The notes under the pieces are model-generated. The model saw only the letters and a program-made list of their open reading frames with translations, was not told the DNA's origin and ran no database searches. Both the position numbers and the translations under genes were made by a program. Shown here one piece after another: positions 1-10,935 of a stretch of 21,436 nt of DNA (its first letter is position 1; each line of letters begins with the position of its first letter). The DNA comes from Reclinomonas americana ATCC 50394 (taxonomy: Eukaryota; Jakobida; Jakobea; Jakobida): positions 1 through 21,436 of the forward strand of contig PS015165.1 of assembly GCA_048213135.1 (NCBI GenBank). Direction: 5' to 3'.

Positions 1-50
1 GTAGTAGACGTAGGAGGAAGGTAGGTAAGTAGTAGTACGTAGTAGTACGA

Positions 51-92
<42 letters not shown>

Positions 93-244
93 CAGAGTGA
101 GCAAGGAGCGCAAGGAAACGAGAGAACACGATGGCTTGTCAACGAGTGCGGGTGAAGATTGAGTGTGAGAGTGGAAAGGAGGAAGGGAGAGAGAAACGCG
201 ATTGCCTGTCAACGAGTGCAGTTGCAGTGAGAGACTGTGATCAT
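1..244. repeat. Degenerate GTA/GA purine-rich simple repeats, probably intronic
   Basis: The window opens with imperfect GTA/GTAC triplets (about 1-50), then an almost pure (GA)n tract (about 52-92), then purine-rich sequence. A motif of about 20 bases occurs twice, at about 128-154 and 200-226, sharing the core TGTCAACGAGTGC. No exon of the downstream membrane-protein gene could be recognised here. That gene's N-terminal exons probably lie left of the window, which makes this part of a long intron, though a 5' exon hidden here cannot be excluded. Confidence 0.6.
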
Positions 245-807
245 GCTGTTCTCATTCTTCATCTCGTTCTCCCCTCTGCGGTCGGGCTGTTCTCATTCCA
301 CATCTCTCTCCTCTCCCTTCGCTCCGCCCCTTGCTACTTCAAGACAATGTGATCGTTCTTCATCTCCCTCGTCTCCCGCTGCTTCACCCCTTCCCCCTGT
401 TATTCTCATACTTCATCTCTGACCTCCCTCCACCCCACCCTTTCCCAGTTCCAGAGACTGCTATTCTCGTTCCTCATCTCTCTCACCACCCTCCGCCCCA
501 CCTCTTCGCCGTTTGCGATCATGCTCCCTCGTCTTCCTCTCTCTTGCACTCTCCCCGTTCGCGACCGTGCTGTTCTCATGCCGCGTTTCTCTCACCTCCC
601 TCTGTGCTCCGCCCCTTCCCGTTCGCGGTCGTGCTGTTTGCATTCCACATCTCTTCAACACCCTTTGCCCCACCTCTTCCCCGTTCGCGATTGTGCTGTT
701 TGCATTCCACGTCTCTCATGTCCTCCTTCTCCTTCATCCCTTCCCCGTTCGTTCTCCTTCCGCATATCTCATCATCTCCTCTCTGCTCCACTCTTCCCCT
801 TTCACAG
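245..807 (+). repeat. Degenerate 62-64 bp intronic minisatellite ending at a splice acceptor
   Basis: A pyrimidine-rich block recurs about ten times, with motif starts near 245, 287, 349, 397, 461, 523, 570, 634, 696 and 752. Most steps are 62-64 bases and some are shorter (42-56), which looks like deleted copies. Each copy carries variants of CTGTTCTCATTCCACATCTC followed by a GC-containing stretch like CCCCGTTCGCGATCGTG. The last copy ends in TTTCACAG, the acceptor of the first visible LMBD1 exon at 808. The tract has open frames only because it is low-complexity, and no protein is inferred. Confidence 0.75.
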
Positions 808-2787
808 TCTCCTACCTGGTCATGACGGTCTTCGCCTTCATCATCGTCCCATTCGCCTACTTCTTCTACGAGGAGCACGATCCGGACTCGTCGGGCGTCA
901 GCCGTGTGTGTGCCGCCCTCCGCTACACCATCATCTGCATGGTGATCTTTGTGATTCTCCTCATCCTCGGCCTGACGCTGCAACTCGGCAACTTTAGCGG
1001 ATCCCCGGAGGAGTGGATCCGCGCCCTGTTCGACACGGAAAATCGCGGCGTGCAGGCCATTATCTTTCTCGTCACCATGCTGGCCCTCCTTGGCATGTCG
1101 GCGTGGGTCCTCTACGCTGGCTACGGCTTCTCGTCGTTGCCGGTGAACATGATCAGGGGGCGGCAGTCGGCGGCCTCGGAGGGCATAGACCTGGTCGACC
1201 GCATCGATCCGCTGACGATGCAGATTGAGCGGCTGCAGTCCAAGTACCGCATCACGGGCGAGCGAATGACCGAGGCCGATCGGGAGAAGCTGGAGCGCAT
1301 GAAGCAGCGCAAGGAGTTGCGGATACGCGGTAGGGGGTGGGTGGGAAATGAGAGACACACATGTGGCTTACCGTGATGCAGATTGTTGAGCTTCCAGGCA
1401 CACTCGCTGCAGGAGGCGGACCAAGGGTGCGCCGCCAAGATCGAATCGTGTATGGCGCCGTTCCGCGTTCTGCTGGGCTCCCTGCTGTTGCTGTTGTCGC
1501 TCTTTGTTGTGGTGTCGCTCTTCATCACCGCGCTGGATCGGGCCATCAACTCCATGGTAAGAAGAAGGAGGAGCTAGAGAGAAAGAGGCAGAAAAGAGAT
1601 CGAGACAGAGAAACAGAGGCAGAGGAACAGAGAGACAGAGGCAGAGAACGTGACGGAGGCAGAGGTAGCGACTGAGGCAGAATCGGAGACAAAGGGCAGA
1701 AAGGAAATGACGATAGAGGGACAGAGGCAGAGCAGAGAGAGAGAGAGAGTGAGAGAGGAACAGAGGCAGCGATACACACACACACACACACACGCACGCA
1801 CACACGCACACACACACAGAAAGAGAGAGAGAGAGCGACAGAGACAGAGACAGAGGCAGACATGTACAGAGACAGATAAGAGAGAGAGACAGAGAGACGG
1901 AGAGTGAGATAAAGGCAGAGAAAATGTTGTTCGTGGTGTTAGAAGGCTGAGAAATCGCGCCCCGTCTCTCGCACTCACATTGACTGGGTGTGTGTACACA
2001 GTGCGGCCTCTCATGCGGATTCATCCTCAACAAGCCGCACCTGTTCAATCCACTTGACAGACTGCTCACCGTGCTCTCCAAGGTGTGTTGGTGGACCGAT
2101 GAAGCTAACATGCGGGGGCGATGCATTGACCGTGGCGCCGCAGTACTACCCGCTGGACTTGATATTCCTGAGCGGCCTCATGTTCTATGTCTTGCTGGCC
2201 TCCATGTCGGGTCTCGTACGCATCGGACTGCGCGTGCTGTGTGTGGAGGTTTGTTGCCCCCCTGCAGGAAGCTGTCCATCCCAGATGCTTACCGTGTGTG
2301 CGTCAGCTGTACCAAGTGCGCAAGCACCGCACGCCGCCGCAAGCTCTGCTCTTGATGAGTGTGGTCATCATGTTCATCGTGCTGGTGTTCAGCCTGCTGT
2401 TGGTGTCGTTTGCACCGCAGTACGCCACGTTCGGGTCGCAGAACTTTGTGTCCCCTGTTGCGTTAAATGTCTCTCTGCCTCCTGTCGTCTCCTCCCGCTC
2501 ACTCCCACTTCCGCACGCAGAATACCAATGCCACCGAACCGTGCACCGTCGATGCCGCTGTCTCTCAACTGTGTCGCATGACGGAGATATCGCGCCTGCA
2601 CAACCGCATCATGCTGTCGTCGACCTTTTTTAGTGCTGTATTCTACGTTGGCCAGTGGGCATTTATCGGCGCCTTTGTGGTCGGTCTCATTGTGTCATTC
2701 TGCAAGGAGCGCGATCCACCAGCCATCAGCAGCAGTAGTAGCTTGAATCACGACGAGGAGGCGGCGGTGGGATTGCTACCGTGGTGA
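808..2787 (+). CDS. LMBD1 / LMBR1-domain lysosomal membrane protein, 5' partial
   Basis: This is a multi-pass membrane protein of the LMBR1/LMBD family. It is closest in pattern to LMBD1 (LMBRD1 in animals), a lysosomal membrane protein needed to export cobalamin from lysosomes, where it acts with the ABC transporter ABCD4. Exons read as 808-1315, 1382-1556, 2002-2082, 2144-2248, 2307-2456 and 2521-2787 (stop TGA 2785-2787). Phases agree throughout, giving about 427 residues. About 100 N-terminal residues expected for the family (about 540 aa) are missing because the first exon enters in phase 2 from an upstream intron. Family landmarks are PFAYFFYEEHD after the first visible membrane segment, the loop YGFSSLPVNMIRG, SCGFILNKPHLFNPLDRLL, YYPLDLIFL, PPQALLLMSVV, FAPQYATFGSQNF and a last segment near GQWAFIGAFVVGLIVSF. 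About seven hydrophobic segments are visible. Donors 1316 and 2457 are GTTGCG. The 1316 to 1381 splice gives a gap-free alignment through RKELLSFQAHS; a competing donor at 1330 breaks the frame. The cobalamin role is transferred from the family. Confidence 0.93.
1561..1920 (+). repeat. Purine-rich GA/CAGAG and (CA)n repeats in an LMBD1 intron
   Basis: Most of the 445-base intron 1557-2001 is made of GAGA, CAGAGG and CAGAGA units, interrupted by a CA-rich block at about 1772-1818. It is purine-rich on the sense strand, whereas the other long introns of the window's plus genes are pyrimidine-rich. It is spliced by a standard GTAAGA donor at 1557 and an ACACAG acceptor ending at 2001. No coding potential is inferred. 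Confidence 0.8.
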
Positions 2788-2865
2788 TGTAGATCATACC
2801 AGTGAATATTAATGAGTGTGTGTTACAAACCCCTCACAAACATGTTCTTTTCGTTTTTCAATGGG
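2788..2865. other. Short convergent intergenic spacer
   Basis: Only 78 bases separate the stop codons of the LMBD1 gene (+) and the Rab gene (-). There is an AT-rich patch (GAATATTAATGAG, about 2806-2818) but no AATAAA on either strand. The two 3' untranslated regions must be very short or overlap in antisense. Confidence 0.7.
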
Positions 2866-5502
2866 TCAACATTTGCACCCGCCACTTGAGCTCCCTTGAT
2901 GCCGCTTCTTGTCGCCCAGATCCACGCTGCCAAACTTGGAACCACTTGGATCCGACCCTGAGCCGCCCTTGCCGTACACCAGTTGCTTCGCAATCTCGAA
3001 AAACAATTCCGCCACTCCTGTGGGCGACAAATAGGTCATGTGAGGGTGTGCTCTCTCTCACCACCTTTCCTTCCCTTAACAGACCTTTTCCCGTCTTCGC
3101 CGACGTCTCAAACGCCTTGGCGCCAATCTCCTTGGCGTACTCGTCTGCTTGCTCAAACGATATCCGCCTTTCGGTGCCAAGATCCACCTTGTTGCATGCA
3201 ATCACCAGAACTGGGGAAGCGAGGGAGAGGGTGAGAGAGTGTGAAGGAGAAAGAGAGAATGGGGTGGCGAGGACGTAACTCATCGGTTCGCGCACGTTTC
3301 TCTTTAGTTCTGCGGGGGGGGGGGGGAGGAAGGGTGGGACAAGGAGACGGAGGAGGAGGAGGAGGAGGAGGAAGAGGAGGAGGAGGAGCAAGAGGGAGGA
3401 GGAGAGAAGGAGAGGGAGGAGTGGAAGAGGAGCAAGAGGGAGGAGAAGTACGTGAAAGAGGTGGGAGGATGACGGGAAATGAGGATTAGAGGAGGGTGGG
3501 AAACAACGCGAGAAGAAAATTCAACTGAAGCGAGACAAGCAGACCAGAAACATCAAGGACAAAGGAGAGGTGAAACCACAGAAAAAGAAAATCAGCCAAT
3601 GAAGATAAACGAGGAAGAGAAAAGAGAGGGAATAGAGAAAGAGACAGACAGATGGCCTACAACAAGAGCGAAATAGGAGCAAAATAGAATGGAGGAGGAG
3701 GACAACGGAAGAGACGATGCAGAAGAGCGACGACAAGCATGGCGAGCGCACCTTTTACCCAGTCCTGCACACTCCGGAAAGACTCGGCGTTGGTGACATC
3801 AAATACAAGCACAGCTGCAGAGGCGCCTGTGGATGGTATGCAGTGAGAAAACATTGATATAAATAGGGTCGAGCGAGTCGCGGGCGCGGCACATCGGTGA
3901 ACAACGGAGAAAAGAGTGCACAAAGGAAAAGTGTTCACCCATGATAAAAATAGTCCATATAATGCAAGGCAAGCGAGTTGCAGACACAGCAAGAGAACGT
4001 GAAGGCCTCGCATGCGCAGGCGCGAGAGATCTTGTAATCGTGAACAAGAGGAGGAGAGCACGAAAATACTGGTGCGCGATGAACAAAAAAACCGACTCTG
4101 TCAAGGAAACCAGCACACAAGGAAAAGTGGACTCACCGCGGTAGTACATGGGCGCCATGGATCGAAACCTGGCGTATTGTCAATGAGTACGATGTAGGGA
4201 GACACATAAAGAGAGATGCACAAGCACAGCAGATAAACACACACAAGTATGACAGACGCAAGAATGCACATGCACACACGCATTGTAGGAATGCAAACAC
4301 GCACACACGCATTGTAGGAATGCACAGATCACGCACTCTGTCACGGAAGCATTCACAAAAACAGAAATGTTCGCGCGCTCTCGCACACACACATTCTCAT
4401 TCTCATGATCACGCACCGTTCCTGCCCTGCCGTATCCCACAGCTGCAGTGACAGCTTCCTGTCATCCAGCATGCTGCGAAAATGTCAAACCATGCATCCT
4501 ATAGTGAAAAGAAGACAAACAAACGCAGACGCAACATTTTCTTGGTCAAGAACGAGGCGCCGACAGTGGGGCCCACGTCGGCAGAGAATGAACCACTCGT
4601 GTATTGTGTGACTACGCATGTCTTGCCGACACCAGTGTCTGTATTGCGAGGGAAAGGTGGAATGAGACACACGAAAGGGAAAGGGAACGGGAAAGGAGAA
4701 GCAGAAATAAACTCACGCACACGCACACGCACTCTCGTGTCGGAACCTCCCTTGCTGAGAAGCAGCTCTGACACTCTCAATCACGCGAATACAGTGATGG
4801 GAGAGAGAGAGAGAGAGAAGAAGAAGGATGGGAAAGAGAGAAGAAGAAGGACGATGTGACGCAATGGCGAGGGGCAAGATGTGTATCGCGTTCTCGCCTC
4901 AAAGCACATGTGCGCGCAGTGCATGCGTGAGAGCGAGGGAGAGAGAGAGGGAGAGGGAGAGGGAGAGAAGGCGCACGAAGCGTTGTGAACACTGGCGACG
5001 AATGAAGTGTCTCTTCGACGCAACCGAGTGCAATGCACAGAGAATNNNNNNNNNNNNNNNNNNNNGAAGCACGTAGGCAAGCGGTGCACTGACAGGGTGG
5101 GATAAGAGAGAGACAGAGGGAGAGGGAGAGAGAGGGAGAGGGAGAGAGACAGTGAATGCGAGAGAGAATTAGCACCGAGAGAGAGCGAGGATGAGAAACA
5201 GGACACACAGAGAGAGTGTGTGTGAGGTCGAGGAAGCACACAGAGAGAGGGAAAGGGAGAGAAGGTGCACGATGTATTGTGAACGCTTGCAACGACAGAG
5301 TAGCCTCGCAAAGATCTCTCTTCGACGCATGCACAGCGAGAACAAAGCACACAGGCAAGAACGAGCACTGACACGCTGGAGAGACCGGTGAGGTGGAGAG
5401 CGAGAAGAGGAAACGACCAGCTTCGCCACACAGTGAGCCTCCACACTCGTGCCACTCACCGCCCAACACCACAATCTTCGCATCCAACGGCGCCTGTTGC
5501 AT
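2866..5502 (-). CDS. Rab-family small GTPase (Rab5/21/22-like), complete, eight exons
   Basis: This is a membrane-trafficking GTPase that cycles between GDP and GTP forms and recruits effectors on vesicle membranes. Exons on the minus strand are 5502-5460, 4638-4536, 4473-4417, 4168-4137, 3826-3752, 3309-3280, 3210-3085 and 3017-2866, totalling 618 bases, or 205 residues plus TGA, with every phase matching. All nucleotide-binding motifs are present: P-loop GDTGVGKT, PTVGASFLTKK in the switch I region, WDTAGQERF with the catalytic Gln, NKVDL and ETSAK. MAPMYYRGASAAVLVFD and DWVKEL are Rab hallmarks. The tail ends GGCKC, a CXC double geranylgeranylation signal. ASFLTKK, WVKELKRN and GVAELFFEIAKQL point to the endocytic Rab5/21/22 group, but the exact orthologue is uncertain. 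The 30-nt exon 3309-3280 restores the helix after WVK and the strand before NKVD. Donors at 4535 (GTTGCG) and 3279 (GTTACG) are unusual. The start Met is the only one before the first phosphate-binding strand (AKIVVLG). Confidence 0.95.
3311..3480 (-). repeat. G-run and (GGA)n tract in Rab intron 5
   Basis: On the plus strand a run of G at about 3313-3326 is followed by GGA/GGAG repeats to about 3450. On the sense (minus) strand this is a long (TCC)n/C-run pyrimidine tract running directly into the CCCCGCAG acceptor of the 30-nt exon. It would serve as a very strong polypyrimidine tract upstream of a tiny exon. The rest of the intron (to 3751) is purine-rich on + without recognisable genes. 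Confidence 0.75.
4966..5385 (-). repeat. Imperfect duplication within Rab intron 1
   Basis: Two related segments of about 125 bases lie in the 821-base first intron. One is at about 4966-5095 (starting GAGAAGGCGCACGAAGCG) and one at about 5261-5385 (starting GAGAAGGTGCACGATGTA). Both run through TTGTGAAC, TCTCTTCGACGCA, a CACAGNGA-type stretch and GCACTGACA. They are separated by GA-rich simple repeats, giving a period of roughly 295 bases. A weaker third copy may lie at about 4850-4930. The first copy contains the 20-N gap. No coding function is suggested. Confidence 0.6.
5046..5065. other. Assembly gap (20 N)
   Basis: There are exactly 20 N inside the first copy of the intronic duplication. 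The same length occurs at 10936-10955, so 20 is likely a default placeholder rather than a measured size. It lies in intron 1 of the Rab gene and does not affect coding sequence. Confidence 0.95.
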
Positions 5503-5637
5503 TCGAAAATACTATTCCCACACACGAGATCACTGCAATCCAAAAACAAATGACTTGATCAATGAATGAATGAATAAACACGCGGATAATCATCCGATGA
5601 TGATTTGATGCACCAGTGGCAAAAAAACACACATCAG

Positions 5638-5639
<2 letters not shown>

Positions 5640-5728
<89 letters not shown>

Positions 5729-5731
5729 TAG
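5640..5731. repeat. (GT)n microsatellite running into a gap
   Basis: About 40 uninterrupted GT dinucleotides (about 5641-5720) are followed by a short GA stretch. The assembly then breaks at 5732 for 321 N. Sequence resumes at 6053 with a GA-rich segment (about 6070-6103). Confidence 0.97.
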
Positions 5732-6130
5732 NNNNNNNNNNNNNNNNNNNNNNNNNNNNNNNNNNNNNNNNNNNNNNNNNNNNNNNNNNNNNNNNNNNNN
5801 NNNNNNNNNNNNNNNNNNNNNNNNNNNNNNNNNNNNNNNNNNNNNNNNNNNNNNNNNNNNNNNNNNNNNNNNNNNNNNNNNNNNNNNNNNNNNNNNNNNN
5901 NNNNNNNNNNNNNNNNNNNNNNNNNNNNNNNNNNNNNNNNNNNNNNNNNNNNNNNNNNNNNNNNNNNNNNNNNNNNNNNNNNNNNNNNNNNNNNNNNNNN
6001 NNNNNNNNNNNNNNNNNNNNNNNNNNNNNNNNNNNNNNNNNNNNNNNNNNNNTTTCTCAGTCGCCCGGAGAATGTGAGAGAGGAGATGAGAGAGAGAGAG
6101 AAGAGGGAGCGATGAGTGCAAGAATCGACA

Positions 6131-6358
6131 CGTACACACACACACTCACTCACTCACACGCACACACACTAACTCACACACTCACTCTCTCTCACACACT
6201 CACTCACTCACACACTCACTCACACACACACACTCACTCACTCACACACACACGTACACACACACACACACACACACTCACTCACTCACTCACTCACTCA
6301 CTCACTCACTCACTCACTCACTCACTCACTCACTCACTCACTCACTCACTCACACTCA
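6131..6358. repeat. CA and (CTCA)n microsatellite
   Basis: Mixed CACA and CACT units grade into a nearly perfect (CTCA) tetranucleotide array at about 6276-6350 (some 18 copies). All reading frames are open and give Thr-His-Ser-Leu repeats on translation. These are artefacts of the repeat and are not annotated as coding. Confidence 0.93.
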
Positions 6359-6621
6359 CTTGCATTCCTGTCTATCTCTCCTCGGATGTGGACGCGATTG
6401 CATCACACACTGACACACACTCCACTCTCACTCTCTCTCACACACACTTGCTCACTGTCTCCCACTCACTCACTCACTGTCTGTGTCTCTCTCATCGGAG
6501 TGGACCCGAGATTGCATGCATTGGGACCGGTTTCGATACTCTCTCTCATTCTCTCTCTCCTTCTCTCTCTCCTTCTCTCCTTCTCTCTCTCTCTCTCTCT
6601 CTCTTTGCATTCCTCATTGTA
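6359..6621. repeat. Two copies of a unique motif embedded in CA/CT repeats
   Basis: Between microsatellite tracts, two non-repetitive patches of about 35 bases resemble each other. One is at about 6378-6408 (CTCCTCGGATGTGGAC then GCGATTGCATCACA) and the other at about 6489-6525 (CTCATCGGAGTGGACC then GAGATTGCATGCATT). TTGCATTCCT also recurs, at 6360 and 6605. The remainder is CACA, CTCA and (TC)n. The segment ends at the 624-N gap 6622-7245. Confidence 0.55.
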
Positions 6622-7245
6622 NNNNNNNNNNNNNNNNNNNNNNNNNNNNNNNNNNNNNNNNNNNNNNNNNNNNNNNNNNNNNNNNNNNNNNNNNNNNNNN
6701 NNNNNNNNNNNNNNNNNNNNNNNNNNNNNNNNNNNNNNNNNNNNNNNNNNNNNNNNNNNNNNNNNNNNNNNNNNNNNNNNNNNNNNNNNNNNNNNNNNNN
6801 NNNNNNNNNNNNNNNNNNNNNNNNNNNNNNNNNNNNNNNNNNNNNNNNNNNNNNNNNNNNNNNNNNNNNNNNNNNNNNNNNNNNNNNNNNNNNNNNNNNN
6901 NNNNNNNNNNNNNNNNNNNNNNNNNNNNNNNNNNNNNNNNNNNNNNNNNNNNNNNNNNNNNNNNNNNNNNNNNNNNNNNNNNNNNNNNNNNNNNNNNNNN
7001 NNNNNNNNNNNNNNNNNNNNNNNNNNNNNNNNNNNNNNNNNNNNNNNNNNNNNNNNNNNNNNNNNNNNNNNNNNNNNNNNNNNNNNNNNNNNNNNNNNNN
7101 NNNNNNNNNNNNNNNNNNNNNNNNNNNNNNNNNNNNNNNNNNNNNNNNNNNNNNNNNNNNNNNNNNNNNNNNNNNNNNNNNNNNNNNNNNNNNNNNNNNN
7201 NNNNNNNNNNNNNNNNNNNNNNNNNNNNNNNNNNNNNNNNNNNNN

Positions 7246-7410
<165 letters not shown>

Positions 7411-7528
7411 CTCCCTCCCTCTCTCCCTCTGCCTCTCTTACCTCACCATGCTCACTCATTCGTGTTTTCTTCTTGCCCTCCCCTCACTCCCTTATTCACC
7501 CCTCACCCCTCACCCCTCTCACCTCCAG

Positions 7529-10500
7529 CGTGAGCAAGAACTCGAAGAAATCACCGTCACCGAGAAGCCGCCAGAACTGCGCTCCCCCGAAGAGCAACTC
7601 TTTGTGGTGCGTCCATTACTCTTCTTCGTGTTTGGTTTACACTGCCTGCTCATTGGCTCTGTCTCTATCCTCTCTTTCCCTCTTCATTTGCCTTTGCCTC
7701 TGCCTCTCCCTCTCTCCCTCTGCCTCTCCCCCTCCCCTCTCTTCCCCTCTGCATCTCCCTCCCACCCTCTCTCCCTCTTCCTTTCCCTCTCCCTCTCTCT
7801 CCCTCTCCCACCCTCCCTCGCTTCCCTCCCTCTCCCCCCTCTCTCTGTGTGCGCGCCCCACAGCGCGTCCTCGCCCGCTACCGCGAAAACCTACAACACG
7901 TGCGCGAACTCGAGAACCGCCTCCTCACCGAACCCGTCGGCAGACTGAGCGGACCGGTCTGTCCCCATTCCTTCCCCCAATCGTCTCACACCCTTTGTTG
8001 ACCTGCTATGCAGCAACTCGACGCCCTCCGTCTCTACCGCTGGGCGCAGCGTCAGGAGGAGATCGCCAACGAGACGCTGGCAAAACGCGAAACCGCCGAC
8101 CACCGCCTTCGCTTCCAATTCCTCTCCTCGTCCTCCGCCCCCTCGGCCACCGGCCCGCGAAACGACACTCCTCCGCGCTACGGCGGCATCCCCGACGAGA
8201 CGGCGCACTCGCACTTTGTCAATGTGGTGTACGCCCCGCCGCAGCCACCTCCACCACCACCACCTCCGCCACGTCAGCAACCACAGCAACAACAGCAACA
8301 GTATCAGCACCCACTGCAGATGTTGGGAGAGCGACACACCGCCACGTCGCAGCATCCGTACCCGTTTCCGTATGTGCCCAACGGCCACCATGCCGTGCCC
8401 ACACTGCCGTCGGATCTGGCCGACGCATCCATGGCGGTGCTGGCGGCGCTGCGGGCCAACAATGAGCGCCTGATGGAGCGCTACGCCGAGCATTTGCGCG
8501 AGATGCAGGGCGAGTTGGAGCAGCAGCAGTACGAGCAGCTGCGCACCATGCCGTCGTTCATCTCGGCGTCGTCCACCAACACATCACCGCTGCGTGGCGC
8601 CACCTCGGCGACCAACACGTTTTCGTCGTCATCTTCGCCACCGCGATCGATCGGTAGCGGTGGCGATTTGTCGCCGCACTCCGCGCGCATGGGTGCCAGT
8701 CATGCGCCGCCCACCAGTGGTCAGTGGCAGCCGACGGCGCTCTCATCTGTGCCATACACGGCGCCCTTTCCACCCGCTCCCGCTCCGATTCCGCCGACGC
8801 ACATGGCCGATTACCCGCACCGTTACCAGAATGGACACAGCAGTGCGCCGCCGTCGCTCCTGTCCGTTGATTCGGTAGGTGGTGGTGGTGGGGAGGAGGG
8901 GAGATAAGGGGAGGGAGAGGGAAGAAAGTCCCCCTTGTGAGCAGTTGCTCATGTGTGCTCCCACAGCTGCCACCACCCATGACCAACGGTCCCAGCGAGT
9001 TGTCCCAGATGCGCAGCATGCTCGAGGATGCGCTGCGTGAGATGGCCAGTCTGCGAGCGGGAACCCTGGAGGAGATTGGCACGTTGCGACGCACGGTGGA
9101 GGATCTCACGGAAGAGGTAACTGCTGGATGATAGAAGTGGATGGGTCACATTCTCTCTCGCAGCCACCTGTTCGTATCTCATTCAAGATCTTCCTTTCTA
9201 ATGTCTTCTTGCTCTTTCTCTGTCTCGTCGTGTCACCCGTTCTGATACTCTCACTTACATCGTGTGTTCCTGCTCTTTACCTTCACTCTCTCAGCTGCTC
9301 TCTTGCGCTCTCTCACTATGTTGCCTGCGCTACATTTCTCCCCCACCGCCGTTGTCTCACTATCTCTCTCTCTCTCTCTCTCTCTCTCTACATTTTTCAT
9401 CGTCTATCTTTCGCCGTGTCAACCCCCGATCTCCCTCTTTGGTTTCTTCTATTGTTTCGCATTCCCTGCTTCACTGTTGCTCTCTCTCTTCCTCTCCCTC
9501 CCTTTCCCCTCCTGTCCTCACCCTTTCCCCTCCTGTCCTCACCCTTTCCTCTCCCTTTCCCCCTGCTGCAGAACCGCAAGCTGAAAGACCAAATGACCAA
9601 CGTGCGAACAAACTCGGCGCGCCGGCGCATCGCCCACTACTCGGGCACTCTGCGGAGGCGAACGCCGTCGCCGCTGTACCACCAACACGCGACAAACTCG
9701 CACGACAGACAGCCATCGTATCATCGCCATCACTCCCCTTCAAGTCGCCACCAACCACTGTCGTCGTCGTCGCCGCCGCACTCGCCGCACTCGCGACCGT
9801 CGTCGGACCTGTATTCACCCACGCACCGCACTCGCGCGTACCGCTCCTCACGCTCCCCGTCACCTCGCTCTCGCACACCACCCTCGTACCGACGTCGAGG
9901 ACGTGCGTCGCCGTCGCACGAGAGCCATTACCGGCATGATCAGCGCATGGATAGCGCCGTGGTTGCGTCATTTGCAAAAGAGTGCCCTCCCTGTCAACTT
10001 CAATAACTCACTACTCTTTTTCTCTGTGCACAGTTGGCCCCACTCCATTCCGATCCGTCGTCGGCGTTCCGCTTGCACAACTCGCTGCCGGTGTCGCCGC
10101 TGTCGTACGACGTGCTGAATGGGACCGACGATGCGCTGGAGGAGTTGCCGCTGGATGGTGGGGCCGAGGAGGATCGACAGTCGAATGAGTCGGCCTCCCG
10201 GCCTTCCATTTCGTCGCACTCGAGTTACCACTCGGCAACTGCACTCGCCGCCGCAGGTCTCGGCACCGCTCGCGCTGGTGATATGGGTGGTGGTGGCGGG
10301 GGTGGTGTCGGCAGCGGAGCTGCAACGGCGGGCGGAGCGCCATCGCGTAACACGCGCGTGCGCACGCCACCACCCGCCGCGGAGCAGGACGGTGAGCCAC
10401 CGCGACGGCGGCGGCGACCGAGTCGCGACACGCAGAATCCATCGCCCACACGTGTGCGCTTCCGCGACGAGCACCCGGTGCTCCTCGGGCATGAGGGACG

Positions 10501-10895
10501 CTCGGAGGATGAGGACGAAGGTGGTGATGCAGGATCGATGCCGGGGTCGGCGGGCGCAAGGTGAAGAGAGGGGAGAGAGAGAATGGGAGGAAAAGAGGGA
10601 GAGAGGGACACAGAGAGCGAGAGGGACAGAGAGGGTCACAAAGACGAGAGGGACAGTGGGCTTTACAATGGTTTTGTGGTTTCTCTTCTCGTCTCTCTCT
10701 CTCTCTCTCTCTCTCTCAACTAACTCCCACCTCGCCATGCAGTCGCACCGCCGATCTCCTGGACGTGAGTGCCATACCGATGGTTCGCCGCACTGGAAGC
10801 GCCGAGTGGGACACGTCGTCAACTGATTTCCCGGAAGAGGTGTGTCGTGGCCCCCAGTGTCTCTTGTCTTCAGCAGTCCTTGTTCCACTATTACC

Positions 10896-10935
<40 letters not shown>

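Noticed and set aside
245-807. Regular spaced repeats as a CRISPR array
   Set aside because: Copies are degenerate and directly tandem without unique spacers, the sequence is pyrimidine-biased, and the context is a eukaryotic intron.
1368-2126. Minus-strand frames of Ser-Leu/Cys-Val repeats
   Set aside because: They arise from GA/CA repeats in an LMBD1 intron and from antisense of its exons.
2448-2456. Donor GTGTCC at 2448 for the LMBD1 exon
   Set aside because: It is also in phase, but the GTTGCGT donor nine bases later (2457) matches a motif used repeatedly in this window and keeps three more codons.
7448-7528. ATG at 7448 as the start of the WW-domain gene
   Set aside because: It is in frame with the exon at 7529, but the sequence between is CT-rich and ends CTCACCTCCAG like an intron. 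Kept only as an alternative.
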